From: Chloroflexota bacterium
Lineage (GTDB): Bacteria > Chloroflexota > Anaerolineae > Anaerolineales > UBA11657
Direction: 5' to 3'
Assembly (NCBI GenBank): GCA_003670425.1
Contig: QWRL01000005.1
Span: 24,965-37,116, forward strand
DNA: 12,152 nt
In this document: positions 1 to 10,709 of the stretch, one piece after another
How positions within the stretch are numbered: the stretch's first letter is position 1
Layout of the letters: every line of letters starts with the position of its first letter
Made by a program: the position numbers and the translations under genes
The notes under the pieces: generated by a model
What the model was told of the DNA's origin: nothing
The model's database searches: none
Seen by the model: the letters and a program-made list of their open reading frames with translations, nothing else

Positions 1-1
1 C

Positions 2-436
2 CCGGGGGTTGGGGGGGTGTTGCCTGCTGCTGTGTTTCCACCGTTGGCCGCAGTTGTGGCCCCGGCTGCTGAGCTGTGGGCGGCTGCCGGCCCGCCGGCA
101 ATAGCCGCCGACTTCTCGCCAACCAGCCCGGGCAGCGTGCAATTGGCAGCGGGTGTGCCGCAGCTGGTGGAAGTCTACGCATATTACTGAGGGGCCTGCC
201 AGGCAATGAAGCCCATCGTGCATGGGCTTGAAAACGACTATTGGAAGCGGGTGAAGTTCACATACTTGGATATGGATGATGCAGCAACCAGTGAGCTGTT
301 GAAGGCGGTGAACTTCCGTTTTCGCCCGCACTTTACGCTGCTGGACGGGCAGGGCGCAATTGTGAAGCAGTGGGCCGGCATGGTTACGGCCGATGAGTTG
401 AAGCAGGCGTTTGACGCGCTTTTAGCCAAGAGCTGA
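2..436 (+). CDS. Thioredoxin-fold protein, probable selenoprotein with UxxC active site (5' end outside window)
   Basis: The frame is open from base 2, is interrupted once by TGA at 188-190, and ends at TGA 434-436. Around the interruption it reads QLVEVYAYY-[TGA]-GACQAMKPIV. This aligns without gaps to the classic thioredoxin site (ILVDFWAEW-C-GPCKMIAPI in E. coli), so the TGA replaces the first, attacking cysteine and the resolving Cys is kept. Downstream are the YLDMDD strand, an RPHFTLLD segment carrying the expected cis-proline, and a C-terminal helix, so the whole fold is intact. The residues before the domain (about 2-150) are rich in Ala and Pro, like a linker after an export or membrane anchor lying outside the window. 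I infer a thiol/selenol oxidoreductase, perhaps extracytoplasmic. A short reading from ATG 206 would lack the first strand and half the active site. The alternatives are a nonsense mutation (TGC/TGT to TGA) or a sequencing error. The thioredoxin fold is sure; selenocysteine is likely. Confidence 0.75.
188..190 (+). other. In-frame UGA, candidate selenocysteine codon
   Basis: This is the only in-frame stop between base 2 and the true end of the thioredoxin-like gene. It falls at the first Cys position of the CxxC motif (context Y-Y-UGA-G-A-C). Replacement of a redox-active Cys by UGA is the usual signature of selenoproteins. The true terminator codon of the same gene is also TGA (434-436), but no comparable hairpin follows it; the next stem there is the transcription terminator. 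Confidence 0.65.
209..229 (+). promoter_or_regulatory. Candidate bacterial SECIS stem-loop
   Basis: An 8-bp perfect stem (AAGCCCAT at 209-216 with ATGGGCTT at 222-229) closes a 5-nt loop, CGTGC. The loop starts 26 nt after the UGA at 188-190. The published bacterial SECIS model asks for a stem-loop whose apical loop lies about 16-37 nt downstream of UGA, with a G in the first two loop positions; here loop position 2 is G. The element is inside the coding region, as expected for SelB-dependent insertion in bacteria. The structure is read by eye and not folded computationally. Confidence 0.6.
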
Positions 437-465
437 TTGCCCGGCTCAGTTGTGATGTTTGAATT

Positions 466-497
466 AGCCCCCGGAATGCGCGGGGGCTTTTTATTTT
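466..497 (+). terminator. Intrinsic terminator after the thioredoxin-like gene
   Basis: A GC-rich 8-bp stem (AGCCCCCG at 466-473, CGGGGGCT at 481-488) with a 7-nt loop runs straight into TTTTTATTTT. It sits 30 bases after the stop codon of the thioredoxin-like gene and separates that transcript from pdxH. The 498-653 stretch that follows holds no gene, and I see no convincing promoter in it. Confidence 0.9.
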
Positions 498-653
498 CCC
501 GGCAAAATTTGGTGGTGGCTCCGCAGTGGTTTGCTTTTGCCAATAATTGCCGCTCAAGTGCCCGTGCGCTGCTGGCAGTGATTCGGCAATGTGGCAATTT
601 GTCGTGCGAAGCGTTTTGAATTTGCAGGCTGTAAAATTCATTAGGGGCTGTTG

Positions 654-674
654 ATGCCCGCCAACCAGCTATGA
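654..674 (+). CDS. Possible six-codon leader ORF overlapping the pdxH start
   Basis: ATG 654 opens a reading frame encoding MPANQL, whose TGA overlaps the pdxH ATG as ATGA. The only Shine-Dalgarno-like sequence near pdxH (AGGGGCT, 643-649) is well spaced for this ATG and too far (over 20 nt) from the pdxH ATG at 671. The arrangement would suit translational coupling, but such short ORFs occur by chance and there is no conservation evidence here. Confidence 0.25.
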   Translation: MPANQL

Positions 675-1321
675 CCACCACCTTGCAACTTGCGGAGATG
701 CGCCGGAATTATGCGGCGCGTGCGCTGGATCTGGCGGATCTGGACGCGAATCCGTTTGCGCAGTTTGACCATTGGATGCGCGAAGCGATTGAAACACAAG
801 TAATTGAGCCGAATGCGATGACGCTTGCCACCGCGGATGCTGCCGGCCGGCCGGCAGTGCGCACCGTCCTGCTCAAAGGCTTTGATGAACGCGGCTTTGT
901 TTTTTACTCCAACTACGAAAGTGCCAAGGCGCGCGATCTGGCGGCAAATCCCAAGGTTGCACTTTTGTTTCCGTGGCTGGCGCTGGAGCGGCAGGTAAGT
1001 GCCATGGGCATTGCCAAAAAAATTACGGCTGCGGAATCGCTCAAATATTTTCTTTCCCGGCCGCGTGAAAGCCAAATCGGTGCGTGGGCGTCACGCCAGA
1101 GTGAGGTCATCTCGACGCGTGCGCTGCTTGAATCAAAATTTGCGGAAATGAAAGCCAGGTTTGCAAATGGCGAGATCCCGCTGCCGGATCAATGGGGCGG
1201 CTATCGCGTCACGCCGCAAAGCTTTGAGTTTTGGCAGGGGCGCCCAAACCGCCTGCACGACCGCTTCAAGTACACGCTGCAATCAGATGGGAGCTGGACG
1301 ATTGCGCGGCTGATGCCGTAG
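671..1321 (+). CDS. pdxH: Pyridoxamine/pyridoxine 5'-phosphate oxidase (PdxH)
   Basis: This FMN-dependent oxidase converts pyridoxamine 5'-phosphate or pyridoxine 5'-phosphate to pyridoxal 5'-phosphate (PLP), using O2 and releasing H2O2, in the cytoplasm. The 216-residue product matches the usual length (E. coli 218) and is collinear with it. It has an N-terminal helix with RRNY (11-14) and the FMN-binding strand VRTVLLKGFD (63-72). Next come the FYSNYESAKA segment (78-87), LFPW..LERQV (99-109), YFLSRPRESQIGAWASRQS (126-144) with the phosphate-contacting Arg and Ser residues, and PLPDQWGGYRV (170-180). The C-terminal EFWQGRPNRLHDRF (186-199) contains the substrate Arg and His, before the closing RL-P. 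ATG 671 is the only usable start after the in-frame stop at 632. It lacks its own good ribosome site; see the overlapping mini-ORF. It appears monocistronic, facing the ABC operon. Confidence 0.96.
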   Translation: MTTTLQLAEMRRNYAARALDLADLDANPFAQFDHWMREAIETQVIEPNAMTLATADAAGRPAVRTVLLKGFDERGFVFYSNYESAKARDLAANPKVALLFPWLALERQVSAMGIAKKITAAESLKYFLSRPRESQIGAWASRQSEVISTRALLESKFAEMKARFANGEIPLPDQWGGYRVTPQSFEFWQGRPNRLHDRFKYTLQSDGSWTIARLMP

Positions 1322-1343
1322 CCAAACGCGGCATTAATCGGGG

Positions 1344-1364
1344 TGCATCTGCAAACCAGATGCA
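1344..1364. repeat. Perfect hairpin in the convergent intergenic region
   Basis: TGCATCTG (1344-1351) and CAGATGCA (1357-1364) form an 8-bp stem around a 5-nt CAAAC loop, 22 bases after the pdxH stop and about 80 bases beyond the end of the converging ABC operon. There is no T run on either side, so it is not a textbook intrinsic terminator, though it could mark transcript 3' ends. No other structure explains the 1322-1445 gap. Confidence 0.4.
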
Positions 1365-1445
1365 GGGAGTGCGCGGTGCTGGTTTCTTTGTGCGCAGCGC
1401 CAGAATAGACATATCGGGCGTGCGGCGTGGTGCTTCAAGCGCGCA

Positions 1446-3254
1446 TCAACTAGTGGCGCTTTGCGCTGTCTCCGGCACAGTGTAATCTGCAGATTGGTGG
1501 CGAAAGTAAGTTTGGTACAACTCCGCGTAATGGCCGCCGTTGGACAGCAGCTGGCTGTGGCTGCCGTGCTCAATGATTTCACCGTGCGCCATCACAATGA
1601 TGCGGTTCGCTGAGCGGACGGTGGAGAGGCGATGGGCAATCATGATGCTGGTGCTGCGCTCCAGAATCAACTCAAGCGCCGTTTGAATTTGTGCTTCCGT
1701 GAACGGGTCAATGCTCGCAGTGGCTTCATCCAAAATGAACACGGGCGGGTGTTGCACCAATACGCGCGCCAGCGCCACCAGCTGGCGCTGGCCAAGCGAG
1801 AGGCGCGTGCCGCGTTCGCCCACTTCACTGTCCAAGCCGTTGGGCAGCGCGTCAAGCCATTCGCCGGCGCCGATCTGGTGCGCAATGGCCAATATTTCTG
1901 CATCCGTCGCTTGCGGGTATGCGTACCGAATGTTGTCCGCGACGCTGCCGGCAAATAAGAACGGCAGCTGTGGCACAAGGCCGAGCTGGCTGCGATAGGA
2001 GCGCAACTCAAGGCTGCGTACGTCGTGGCCGTCGATGTGCAGGCTGCCGGATTGAAATTCATAAAAGCGGGCCAGTAGTTTGATTACGGAGGACTTGCCG
2101 GCGCCAGTGTGGCCGACCAGTGCCACGCTCTCGCCGGGTTCGATGCGCAGCGAAAAGCCGCGCAATACCGCTTCTTGCCGGGAGTAACGAAAGTGCACAT
2201 CTGAGAATTCGAGGGCGCCCTGCAGTTTGAGCTGGCGTGCGCCGGTTTGACGTACGGCCGGCTCCGCGTCGATGAGCGCAAACACGCGCTCTGCCGCCGC
2301 CAGCCCGCCTTGAAACTGGCTCCAGAATGCAGCCAGTTGTGAGACTGGAAACCAAAAGCGTTCCACCGCTGCGAGGAACAAGAACCACGCTCCGGCAGTA
2401 ATGACCCCCGCGCCAGCTGCGCGTCCGCCGGCATAGATGATGAGTGCGGACCCGCAACCCACCATGGCATTCAGCGCCGGGAACACGGTTGCAAGCAGAA
2501 AGCCGCGCTGCCAGTTGATGTCATAAGACGCCCGATTAACCGCGGCAAACTGGCTGTAGACTGCGGCCTCTTGACGAAAGTTCTTGGCGACGCTGATGCC
2601 TGTGACCGCCTCCTGAATGGCGGCATTTACATTCGCCATGGCGCGCGAGGCGCGCTGGGTTAGTCCGCGCGCAAAATTGCGCCAGGCAGAGGCCATCCAA
2701 AAAACAAATGGAGTGAGCACCACCACCAGCAGGGTCAGGCGCCACTCCAGCCGCAACAACACCACCAGCAGCACCAGTACCCCCGCAATATCGTCAAGGA
2801 TGTCGCCCAGCAGCTGCAGGCCCTGCGCAAAGTCTTGCGTGTCTGATGTGATGCGGCTGATGACGCGTCCGCTGCGAAACTCATCATAGAATGAAAGGTC
2901 ATGCTCGGCTGCGGCACGGAACGCCTCCGTGCGCAATGCCAGCACCACATCGCCAATCAGCTCGGAGAACCAGCGCGCGCGCCAGTAATTGAGGCCCCAC
3001 ATCAGGACGCCGATGATGAGACTGGTGGCAGCCAGTTGCAGCAGCAGCAATGGCGGCACTGGCAGGCGGTCCAGTACCACGGCCACCAGCAGCGGAAAGG
3101 CCGTGCTGGCCACCGCCATCAGCATCAGCGCAGCAAATGCTGCCGTGATTTTTACACGGTAGACACCAAGGAAGCGCCCGATGCGTTGCAGCAGCTGGCG
3201 GTCCGTGTACTTTCGGTCGTATGCCTCGGTGTCGAGGCCGCCGAACATGTTCAT
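1446..3254 (-). CDS. ABC exporter half-transporter, subunit with canonical Walker B Glu and degenerate signature motif
   Basis: This is a 602-residue half-transporter of the MsbA/LmrA/BmrA exporter type. A six-helix membrane domain (about residues 30-310) is followed by an ATPase domain (about 345-585). Visible motifs are Walker A GHTGAGKSS (381-389), Q-loop Gln 429, the signature LSLGQ (485-489, deviating from LSGGQ), Walker B VFILDE with catalytic Glu 510, a D-loop SID, and H-loop His 541 (IAHRLST). I chose ATG 3254 (MNMFGG), 16 nt after the partner's stop. The longer frame to 3383 would run deep into the partner gene and its extra residues look unlike a real N-terminus. ATG 3248 is an alternative. 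No strong Shine-Dalgarno is present, so translation is probably coupled to the upstream gene. The substrate is unknown: drug, lipid and peptide exporters share this architecture. Confidence 0.93.
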   Translation of the reverse strand: MNMFGGLDTEAYDRKYTDRQLLQRIGRFLGVYRVKITAAFAALMLMAVASTAFPLLVAVVLDRLPVPPLLLLQLAATSLIIGVLMWGLNYWRARWFSELIGDVVLALRTEAFRAAAEHDLSFYDEFRSGRVISRITSDTQDFAQGLQLLGDILDDIAGVLVLLVVLLRLEWRLTLLVVVLTPFVFWMASAWRNFARGLTQRASRAMANVNAAIQEAVTGISVAKNFRQEAAVYSQFAAVNRASYDINWQRGFLLATVFPALNAMVGCGSALIIYAGGRAAGAGVITAGAWFLFLAAVERFWFPVSQLAAFWSQFQGGLAAAERVFALIDAEPAVRQTGARQLKLQGALEFSDVHFRYSRQEAVLRGFSLRIEPGESVALVGHTGAGKSSVIKLLARFYEFQSGSLHIDGHDVRSLELRSYRSQLGLVPQLPFLFAGSVADNIRYAYPQATDAEILAIAHQIGAGEWLDALPNGLDSEVGERGTRLSLGQRQLVALARVLVQHPPVFILDEATASIDPFTEAQIQTALELILERSTSIMIAHRLSTVRSANRIIVMAHGEIIEHGSHSQLLSNGGHYAELYQTYFRHQSADYTVPETAQSATS

Positions 3255-3270
3255 TGCAACTTGCGTGTGC

Positions 3271-5043
3271 TCATGCGCCGCCAGCCTCGTAGCGCGCAAA
3301 AATGCTGCGGTAAGTCTCCGAATTGCGCAGCAGATCTGCGTGCTGCCCCGCCGCAGCGATGCACCCTTGGCGCAGCACAACAATCACGTCCGCCAGGCGA
3401 ATCTGCGAGAGGCGGTGCGTGATCAGAAACGTCGTTTGCTGGCGCGCCACATCACGAATGGCGCGCTGGATCTGGTCCTCCGTGGCACTGTCAATTGCGC
3501 TGGTCGAGTCATCCAGAATTAGAATGCGCGGCCGGGTTAGAAATGCGCGCGCAATTGCGAGGCGCTGGCGCTGCCCGCCGGAGAGCGTTACGCCACGCTC
3601 GCCAATCATGGTCTGGTAGCCGTCCGCAAACGCCACAATGAAATCATGTGCCTGGGCAGCGCGCGCTGCCTCCTCCACTTGCTGCGCTGTGGCGTCTGGC
3701 ATGCCAAAAGCAATGTTCTCCGCAATCGAGCGCGAGAACAAAAACAAATCCTGCTCGATGATGGAAATCTGGCGGCGCAGGTCGGCCAGCTTCCAATCGC
3801 GCACCGGCACTCCGTCCACCAGGACGCGGCCGCCGCTTGCATCGTAGATGCGATTGATGAGCTTTACCAGCGTGGTTTTTCCGGCACCAGTTTGGCCCAC
3901 AATCGCGACAGTCTGGCCCGGCTCCACGTGCAGGTTAATGTCTTGCAGCGTGCGGCTGCCGGCTGCATACCCAAAACCGGCATGCTCAAAAGTCACGGAC
4001 CCGCGCATAGGTTCGCAGTAGCCGCCGCTGTTCTCGTCCAGCTCACTCTCGGCGCGAATTAGTTCGAGGATGCGTTCCGCACTGGCCAGCCCCAGTGAAA
4101 CCTGTGAGTATGCATACAAGGAAACGAAAACGGGGAACCCGTACAGTGTCAACAGGCCCAGGTACGCAATTACATCGCCAAGCCCAATACTGCCGGCGTT
4201 GGCAAGCGCCAACGCATGTGTAAAGCCAGCAGCGTTGGCCAGCCCCAACAGCAGCAGCGGAATGTAGCGCGCCTCGATGCGCCCCTGGCGCACAAAGTTG
4301 TTGCGATAGGCGCGCGCCAGCAACTGGAAGCGCTGCACCTCTGCCGGTTCTTGGGCCGCAGCCTTCACGGTCTCAATGCCTTCAATTGCTTCGGCCAGCC
4401 GCGAGTTCAGCGCGCCAAAACTTTCGCGGACATCCGCACTGACGGGGCGCAGCTGCCCGAGATACTGCCAAAGAGCAAGTACATAAGCAATGAGGAATGC
4501 TGCCGGTACAGCGGCCAGCTGCCAGTGGATGGCGGGCGCAACGAGTAGCGGCATCAGCAAAAAGTTGGCCGAGCCCACTACAAGGTTGATGCCCGGGTTG
4601 AGCATCAGATTTACTTCGCGCACGTCATTTGTAGCGCGCGCCATTGTGTCGCCAACCGACCGCAGATTGTGGAAGGTCATGCTCTTGCCCAGCAGGCTGC
4701 CGTAGAGTTCATCGCGTGCATCGCGCTCCAGGCGCTGGCCAATTGTTTCAGCAGAAGCGTTGCGCACCAGCTGCAGGCCGCCACGCAATATCTGGCTGGC
4801 GGCCACCAATGCGGCCGCCCATGCCACGGCGGTGTAGTTCGGTGTGGCGTTGGAGATGACTGCTTGAAAAGCGATGCCGCTGAGAATGGGCACCACCGCA
4901 GCCAGCGCAGCATTGCTGAACGCGCCGAAGAAGACGCCGCCAATCAGCAGCCGATTTTGGCGCACGTGCGAGAGCACCCAGCGCAGCGTCGTGCTGCGGT
5001 CCGTGGCGTAGGCCCGTTGGATGGAAAATTCGGTTGTGGTCAT
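3271..5043 (-). CDS. ABC exporter half-transporter, subunit with Asp in place of the catalytic Glu
   Basis: This is the first gene of the two-gene exporter operon: 590 residues with six membrane helices (about 32-312) and an ATPase domain (about 347-585). Motifs are Walker A GQTGAGKTT (383-391), Q-loop Gln 431, a canonical signature LSGGQ (487-491), Walker B ILILDD where Asp 512 replaces the catalytic Glu, D-loop SAID, and H-loop His 543. With the partner's LSLGQ, this predicts one degenerate and one active ATP site, the pattern of heterodimeric exporters such as TM287/288. ATG 5043 (MTTTEF) is chosen because homologous N-termini begin shortly before the first helix. An in-frame extension to 5241 exists but is Pro/Ala-rich, would cross the likely promoter region, and has no ribosome site. 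ATG 5043 also lacks a clear Shine-Dalgarno. The transported substrate cannot be read from the sequence. Confidence 0.92.
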   Translation of the reverse strand: MTTTEFSIQRAYATDRSTTLRWVLSHVRQNRLLIGGVFFGAFSNAALAAVVPILSGIAFQAVISNATPNYTAVAWAAALVAASQILRGGLQLVRNASAETIGQRLERDARDELYGSLLGKSMTFHNLRSVGDTMARATNDVREVNLMLNPGINLVVGSANFLLMPLLVAPAIHWQLAAVPAAFLIAYVLALWQYLGQLRPVSADVRESFGALNSRLAEAIEGIETVKAAAQEPAEVQRFQLLARAYRNNFVRQGRIEARYIPLLLLGLANAAGFTHALALANAGSIGLGDVIAYLGLLTLYGFPVFVSLYAYSQVSLGLASAERILELIRAESELDENSGGYCEPMRGSVTFEHAGFGYAAGSRTLQDINLHVEPGQTVAIVGQTGAGKTTLVKLINRIYDASGGRVLVDGVPVRDWKLADLRRQISIIEQDLFLFSRSIAENIAFGMPDATAQQVEEAARAAQAHDFIVAFADGYQTMIGERGVTLSGGQRQRLAIARAFLTRPRILILDDSTSAIDSATEDQIQRAIRDVARQQTTFLITHRLSQIRLADVIVVLRQGCIAAAGQHADLLRNSETYRSIFARYEAGGA

Positions 5044-5085
5044 GGGAGGCGCCGCGTGAGGGGCATTGGCCACGGCGCCGGCAAA

Positions 5086-5114
5086 AGTATACAGCGAGGT
5101 GCGGAGTACTCCAT
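5086..5114 (-). promoter_or_regulatory. Possible promoter of the ABC exporter operon
   Basis: On the minus strand TATACT (5091-5086) is a good -10 box. With 17-nt spacing the -35 position reads ATGGAG (5114-5109), a weak match. Transcription would start about 35 nt before ATG 5043, which fits the chosen start codon. This is a weak call because the -35 is poor. Confidence 0.3.
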
Positions 5115-5265
5115 GATAAAGGCCGGCAGGGAGCGGGATGCGGGCATTTTGGTTTGTTCGCAACATGGTGGCTGGGGGCTGCGCTGCTCCAAATTGGCAA
5201 AAAAGAGCTTGAATCCAACAGTTTTTGGGCACTGGAGACAAGTGGCAAAATGGTCAATTTTTGCC

Positions 5266-5294
5266 TTGACAGCCACTCATCGCTCTGGTATTAT
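5266..5294 (+). promoter_or_regulatory. rRNA operon promoter, sigma-70 type
   Basis: A perfect -35 TTGACA (5266-5271) is separated by exactly 17 nt from TATTAT (5289-5294), one mismatch from the consensus -10. A/T-rich sequence just upstream (CAATTTTTG) could act as an UP element. It faces the 16S gene, leaving a leader of roughly 260 nt before mature 16S. No protein gene lies in 5295-5560; that stretch is the structured leader described in the neighbouring entries. Confidence 0.9.
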
Positions 5295-5351
5295 CTAGTC
5301 GCTGACAAGAGCGCCGACCTGAAAGGGGCGGTGTTTGCAAAAAAATATCTG

Positions 5352-5387
5352 GCAGACAACCGGGTGCCTTTGGCACTGCTGGTCTGC
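5352..5387 (+). other. Leader RNA hairpin 1
   Basis: GCAGAC (5352-5357) pairs with GTCTGC (5382-5387). An inner stem GTGCC (5364-5368) with GGCAC (5372-5376) encloses a TTT loop. It lies in the rRNA leader upstream of boxA. The function is unknown; such leader structures commonly influence early elongation or processing. Confidence 0.5.
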
Positions 5388-5391
5388 ACTA

Positions 5392-5421
5392 GCCGATGTG
5401 AAGGTTTCGCGTCGGCATTTT
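5392..5421 (+). terminator. Terminator-like hairpin in the rRNA leader
   Basis: GCCGATGTG (5392-5400) can pair along all nine positions with CGCGTCGGC (5408-5416), two of them being G-U wobbles, with a 7-nt loop. ATTTT follows. It precedes the boxA element by about 25 nt. The T run is short, so this would be at most a weak terminator or pause site. Confidence 0.35.
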
Positions 5422-5445
5422 GAGTCTGTGGCAGTCAGCCCAACA

Positions 5446-5459
5446 GCGCACCTTAACAA
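5446..5459 (+). promoter_or_regulatory. boxA antitermination element in the leader
   Basis: GCGCACCTTAACAA resembles the rRNA boxA of E. coli (TGCTCTTTAACAA), the site where the NusB-S10 complex loads to protect rRNA transcription from Rho. It is placed as expected between promoter and 16S. The adjoining 15-mer TTAACAACTGAATAG (5453-5467) recurs exactly before 23S (7429-7443). Confidence 0.7.
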
Positions 5460-5478
5460 CTGAATAGTGACAGATAAC
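5457..5478 (+). other. 16S processing stem, 5' strand
   Basis: These 22 bases pair with 7120-7141 downstream of 16S, with one internal mismatch (5465 with 7133) and one G-U pair. They bring the two ends of the pre-16S together as in RNase III substrates. The 5' strand overlaps the end of boxA, so pairing and boxA use may be sequential. Confidence 0.85.
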
Positions 5479-5491
5479 CAGCAAACTGAGT

Positions 5492-5550
5492 CGTCCCCGC
5501 AAGGGGACGCAGAGACAACAATGTCGGCAGCCAGCTTAAGGGCGGCTGCC
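5492..5550 (+). other. Two leader hairpins just before 16S
   Basis: CGTCCCC (5492-5498) and GGGGACG (5503-5509) form a 7-bp stem capped by a GCAA tetraloop. GGCAGCC (5526-5532) and GGCTGCC (5544-5550) form a second 7-bp stem. Both lie inside the pre-16S loop closed by the processing stem and are removed during maturation. Confidence 0.6.
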
Positions 5551-5560
5551 AGATCAATTC

Positions 5561-7061
<1,501 letters not shown>

Positions 7062-7119
7062 AATGAGCACTGGGCAAAGACTTAAGGGTCTGCGCCCTAC
7101 TAGTGCACTCGGTAGTGCA

Positions 7120-7141
7120 GTTGTCTGTCACTCTTCAGTTG
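7120..7141 (+). other. 16S processing stem, 3' strand
   Basis: This is the complement of 5457-5478, lying 60 nt after mature 16S and 20 nt before tRNA-Ile. Its 3' half, CTTCAGTTG, is also complementary to the second copy of the shared boxA-adjacent repeat at 7429-7443, allowing an alternative pairing within the spacer. Confidence 0.85.
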
Positions 7142-7160
7142 CCAAGGGGCGCGGGGCTTG

Positions 7161-7234
7161 GGGCCTGTAGCTCAGTTGGTTAGAGCATTCCTCTGATAAG
7201 GGAAAGGTCACTGGTTCGAGCCCAGTCAGGCCCA
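7161..7234 (+). tRNA. tRNA-Ile (anticodon GAT)
   Basis: A complete cloverleaf of 74 nt. The acceptor GGGCCTG pairs with CAGGCCC over 7 bp, with discriminator A. It has D arm GCTC/GAGC, anticodon stem TTCCT/GGGAA with loop CTGATAA (anticodon GAT), and T arm ACTGG/CCAGT with TTCGAGC. The 3' CCA is not encoded and must be added after transcription. Its place in the 16S-23S spacer is classical. Confidence 0.98.
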
Positions 7235-7238
7235 CTAA

Positions 7239-7311
7239 GGGGATGTAGCTCAGTTGGTAGAGCGCCGCCTTTGCAAGGCGGAAGTCAGGGGTTCGAGCCC
7301 CCTCATCTCCA
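7239..7311 (+). tRNA. tRNA-Ala (anticodon TGC)
   Basis: A complete cloverleaf of 73 nt. The acceptor GGGGATG with CATCTCC includes the G3-U70 wobble pair that identifies alanine tRNAs. Anticodon stem CCGCC/GGCGG has loop TTTGCAA (anticodon TGC), and T arm AGGGG/CCCCT has TTCGAGC. The discriminator is A and CCA is not encoded. It follows tRNA-Ile by 4 nt. Confidence 0.98.
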
Positions 7312-7343
7312 CCTAATATGAGGTGCAGGTGGGAAATAACAGA

Positions 7344-7397
7344 GTCTGCAATCCACCGGCGGTTTGGAAGCCTCCAAACTGGCGGTGGGCGGCAGAC
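7344..7397 (+). other. Long spacer hairpin between tRNA-Ala and 23S
   Basis: GTCTGC (7344-7349) pairs with GCAGAC (7392-7397). Inside, the CCACCG-rich arm with GGTTTGGA folds back on TCCAAACTGGCGGTGG with only one mismatch and one G-U, around a tiny AGCC loop. There is no T run, so it is a spacer structure rather than a terminator, perhaps a processing signal. Confidence 0.65.
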
Positions 7398-7422
7398 GCC
7401 CGGCCGGCGCAGTGCGCGGGCC

Positions 7423-7435
7423 TGAACTTTAACAA
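7423..7435 (+). promoter_or_regulatory. Second boxA element, before 23S
   Basis: TGAACTTTAACAA matches the E. coli boxA core CTTTAACAA and stands between the spacer tRNA genes and 23S, where many rRNA operons carry a second antitermination site. The following bases repeat the leader copy exactly (TTAACAACTGAATAG, 7429-7443). Confidence 0.75.
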
Positions 7436-7442
7436 CTGAATA

Positions 7443-7492
7443 GAATGATGATGAAGTTTGTAAATATGAACTTCAATTTCTCCGTATCATGT
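7443..7492 (+). other. 23S processing stem, 5' strand
   Basis: Three blocks pair with the region after 23S: GAATGAT (7443-7449) with ATCATTC, ATGAACTTCAA (7466-7476) with TTGAAGTTCAT (10470-10480), and CTCCGTATCAT (7480-7490) with ATGATACGGAG (10456-10466). They form the precursor stem that closes 23S, typical of RNase III processing. Confidence 0.88.
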
Positions 7493-7493
7493 G

Positions 7494-10455
<2,962 letters not shown>

Positions 10456-10456
<1 letters not shown>

Positions 10457-10487
10457 TGATACGGAGAACTTGAAGTTCATAAATCAT
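10456..10487 (+). other. 23S processing stem, 3' strand
   Basis: This is the complement of 7443-7490. Two perfect 11-bp blocks (10456-10466 and 10470-10480) are followed by ATCATTC, which extends the stem after an internal loop on the 5' side. It separates mature 23S from 5S. Confidence 0.88.
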
Positions 10488-10516
10488 TCTGTTCAGGAAC
10501 AATGTCTTGGGAATTT

Positions 10517-10638
10517 TCCCTTGGTGATTTGTGCGGCGGGGGTACACCTGGTCCCATCCCGAACCCAGAAGTTAAGCCCGCCAGCGCCGATGGTACTTGG
10601 CTGGTAACGGCCCGGGAGAGTAGGTCGTCGCCAAGGGA
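10517..10638 (+). rRNA. rrf: 5S ribosomal RNA
   Basis: The terminal helix I pairs TCCCTTGG (10517-10524) with CCAAGGGA (10631-10638). Inside are the conserved loops CCCATCCCGAACC and GAAGTTAAGC, and the GATGGTACT and GGGAGAGTAGG segments. The length is about 120 nt and it is the last gene of the operon. The exact ends may shift by one or two bases. Confidence 0.96.
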
Positions 10639-10656
10639 TTTTCTTATTCAGTTGTT

Positions 10657-10709
10657 GGCGGCCGCCTTTGTCTGGACTCTTAGTTGAGTTTGGGTGCCGG
10701 CGGCTTTTT
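10657..10709 (+). terminator. Probable rRNA operon terminator
   Basis: GCCGCC (10661-10666) pairs with GGCGGC (10699-10704), followed directly by TTTTTG. An inner helix GGACTC/GAGTTT can stabilise the long loop. It lies 20-70 nt after 5S, as expected. The loop is long, so efficiency is uncertain. Confidence 0.65.

Noticed and set aside
4..17. G-runs suggesting a quadruplex
   Set aside because: Only two runs are present, within a Gly/Pro-coding linker; a quadruplex needs four.
206..436. A separate 76-residue protein starting at ATG 206
   Set aside because: It is the C-terminal part of the thioredoxin fold; the matching N-terminal strand and half of the active-site motif lie in the same frame just upstream of the TGA.
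3255..3383. Longer N-terminus for the downstream ABC subunit
   Set aside because: It would overlap the partner gene by over 100 bases and the extra residues (Cys/Arg-rich) are just the partner's coding sequence read in another frame.
5044..5241. Longer N-terminus for the upstream ABC subunit
   Set aside because: The extension is Pro/Ala-rich with no family resemblance or ribosome site, and it crosses the probable promoter.
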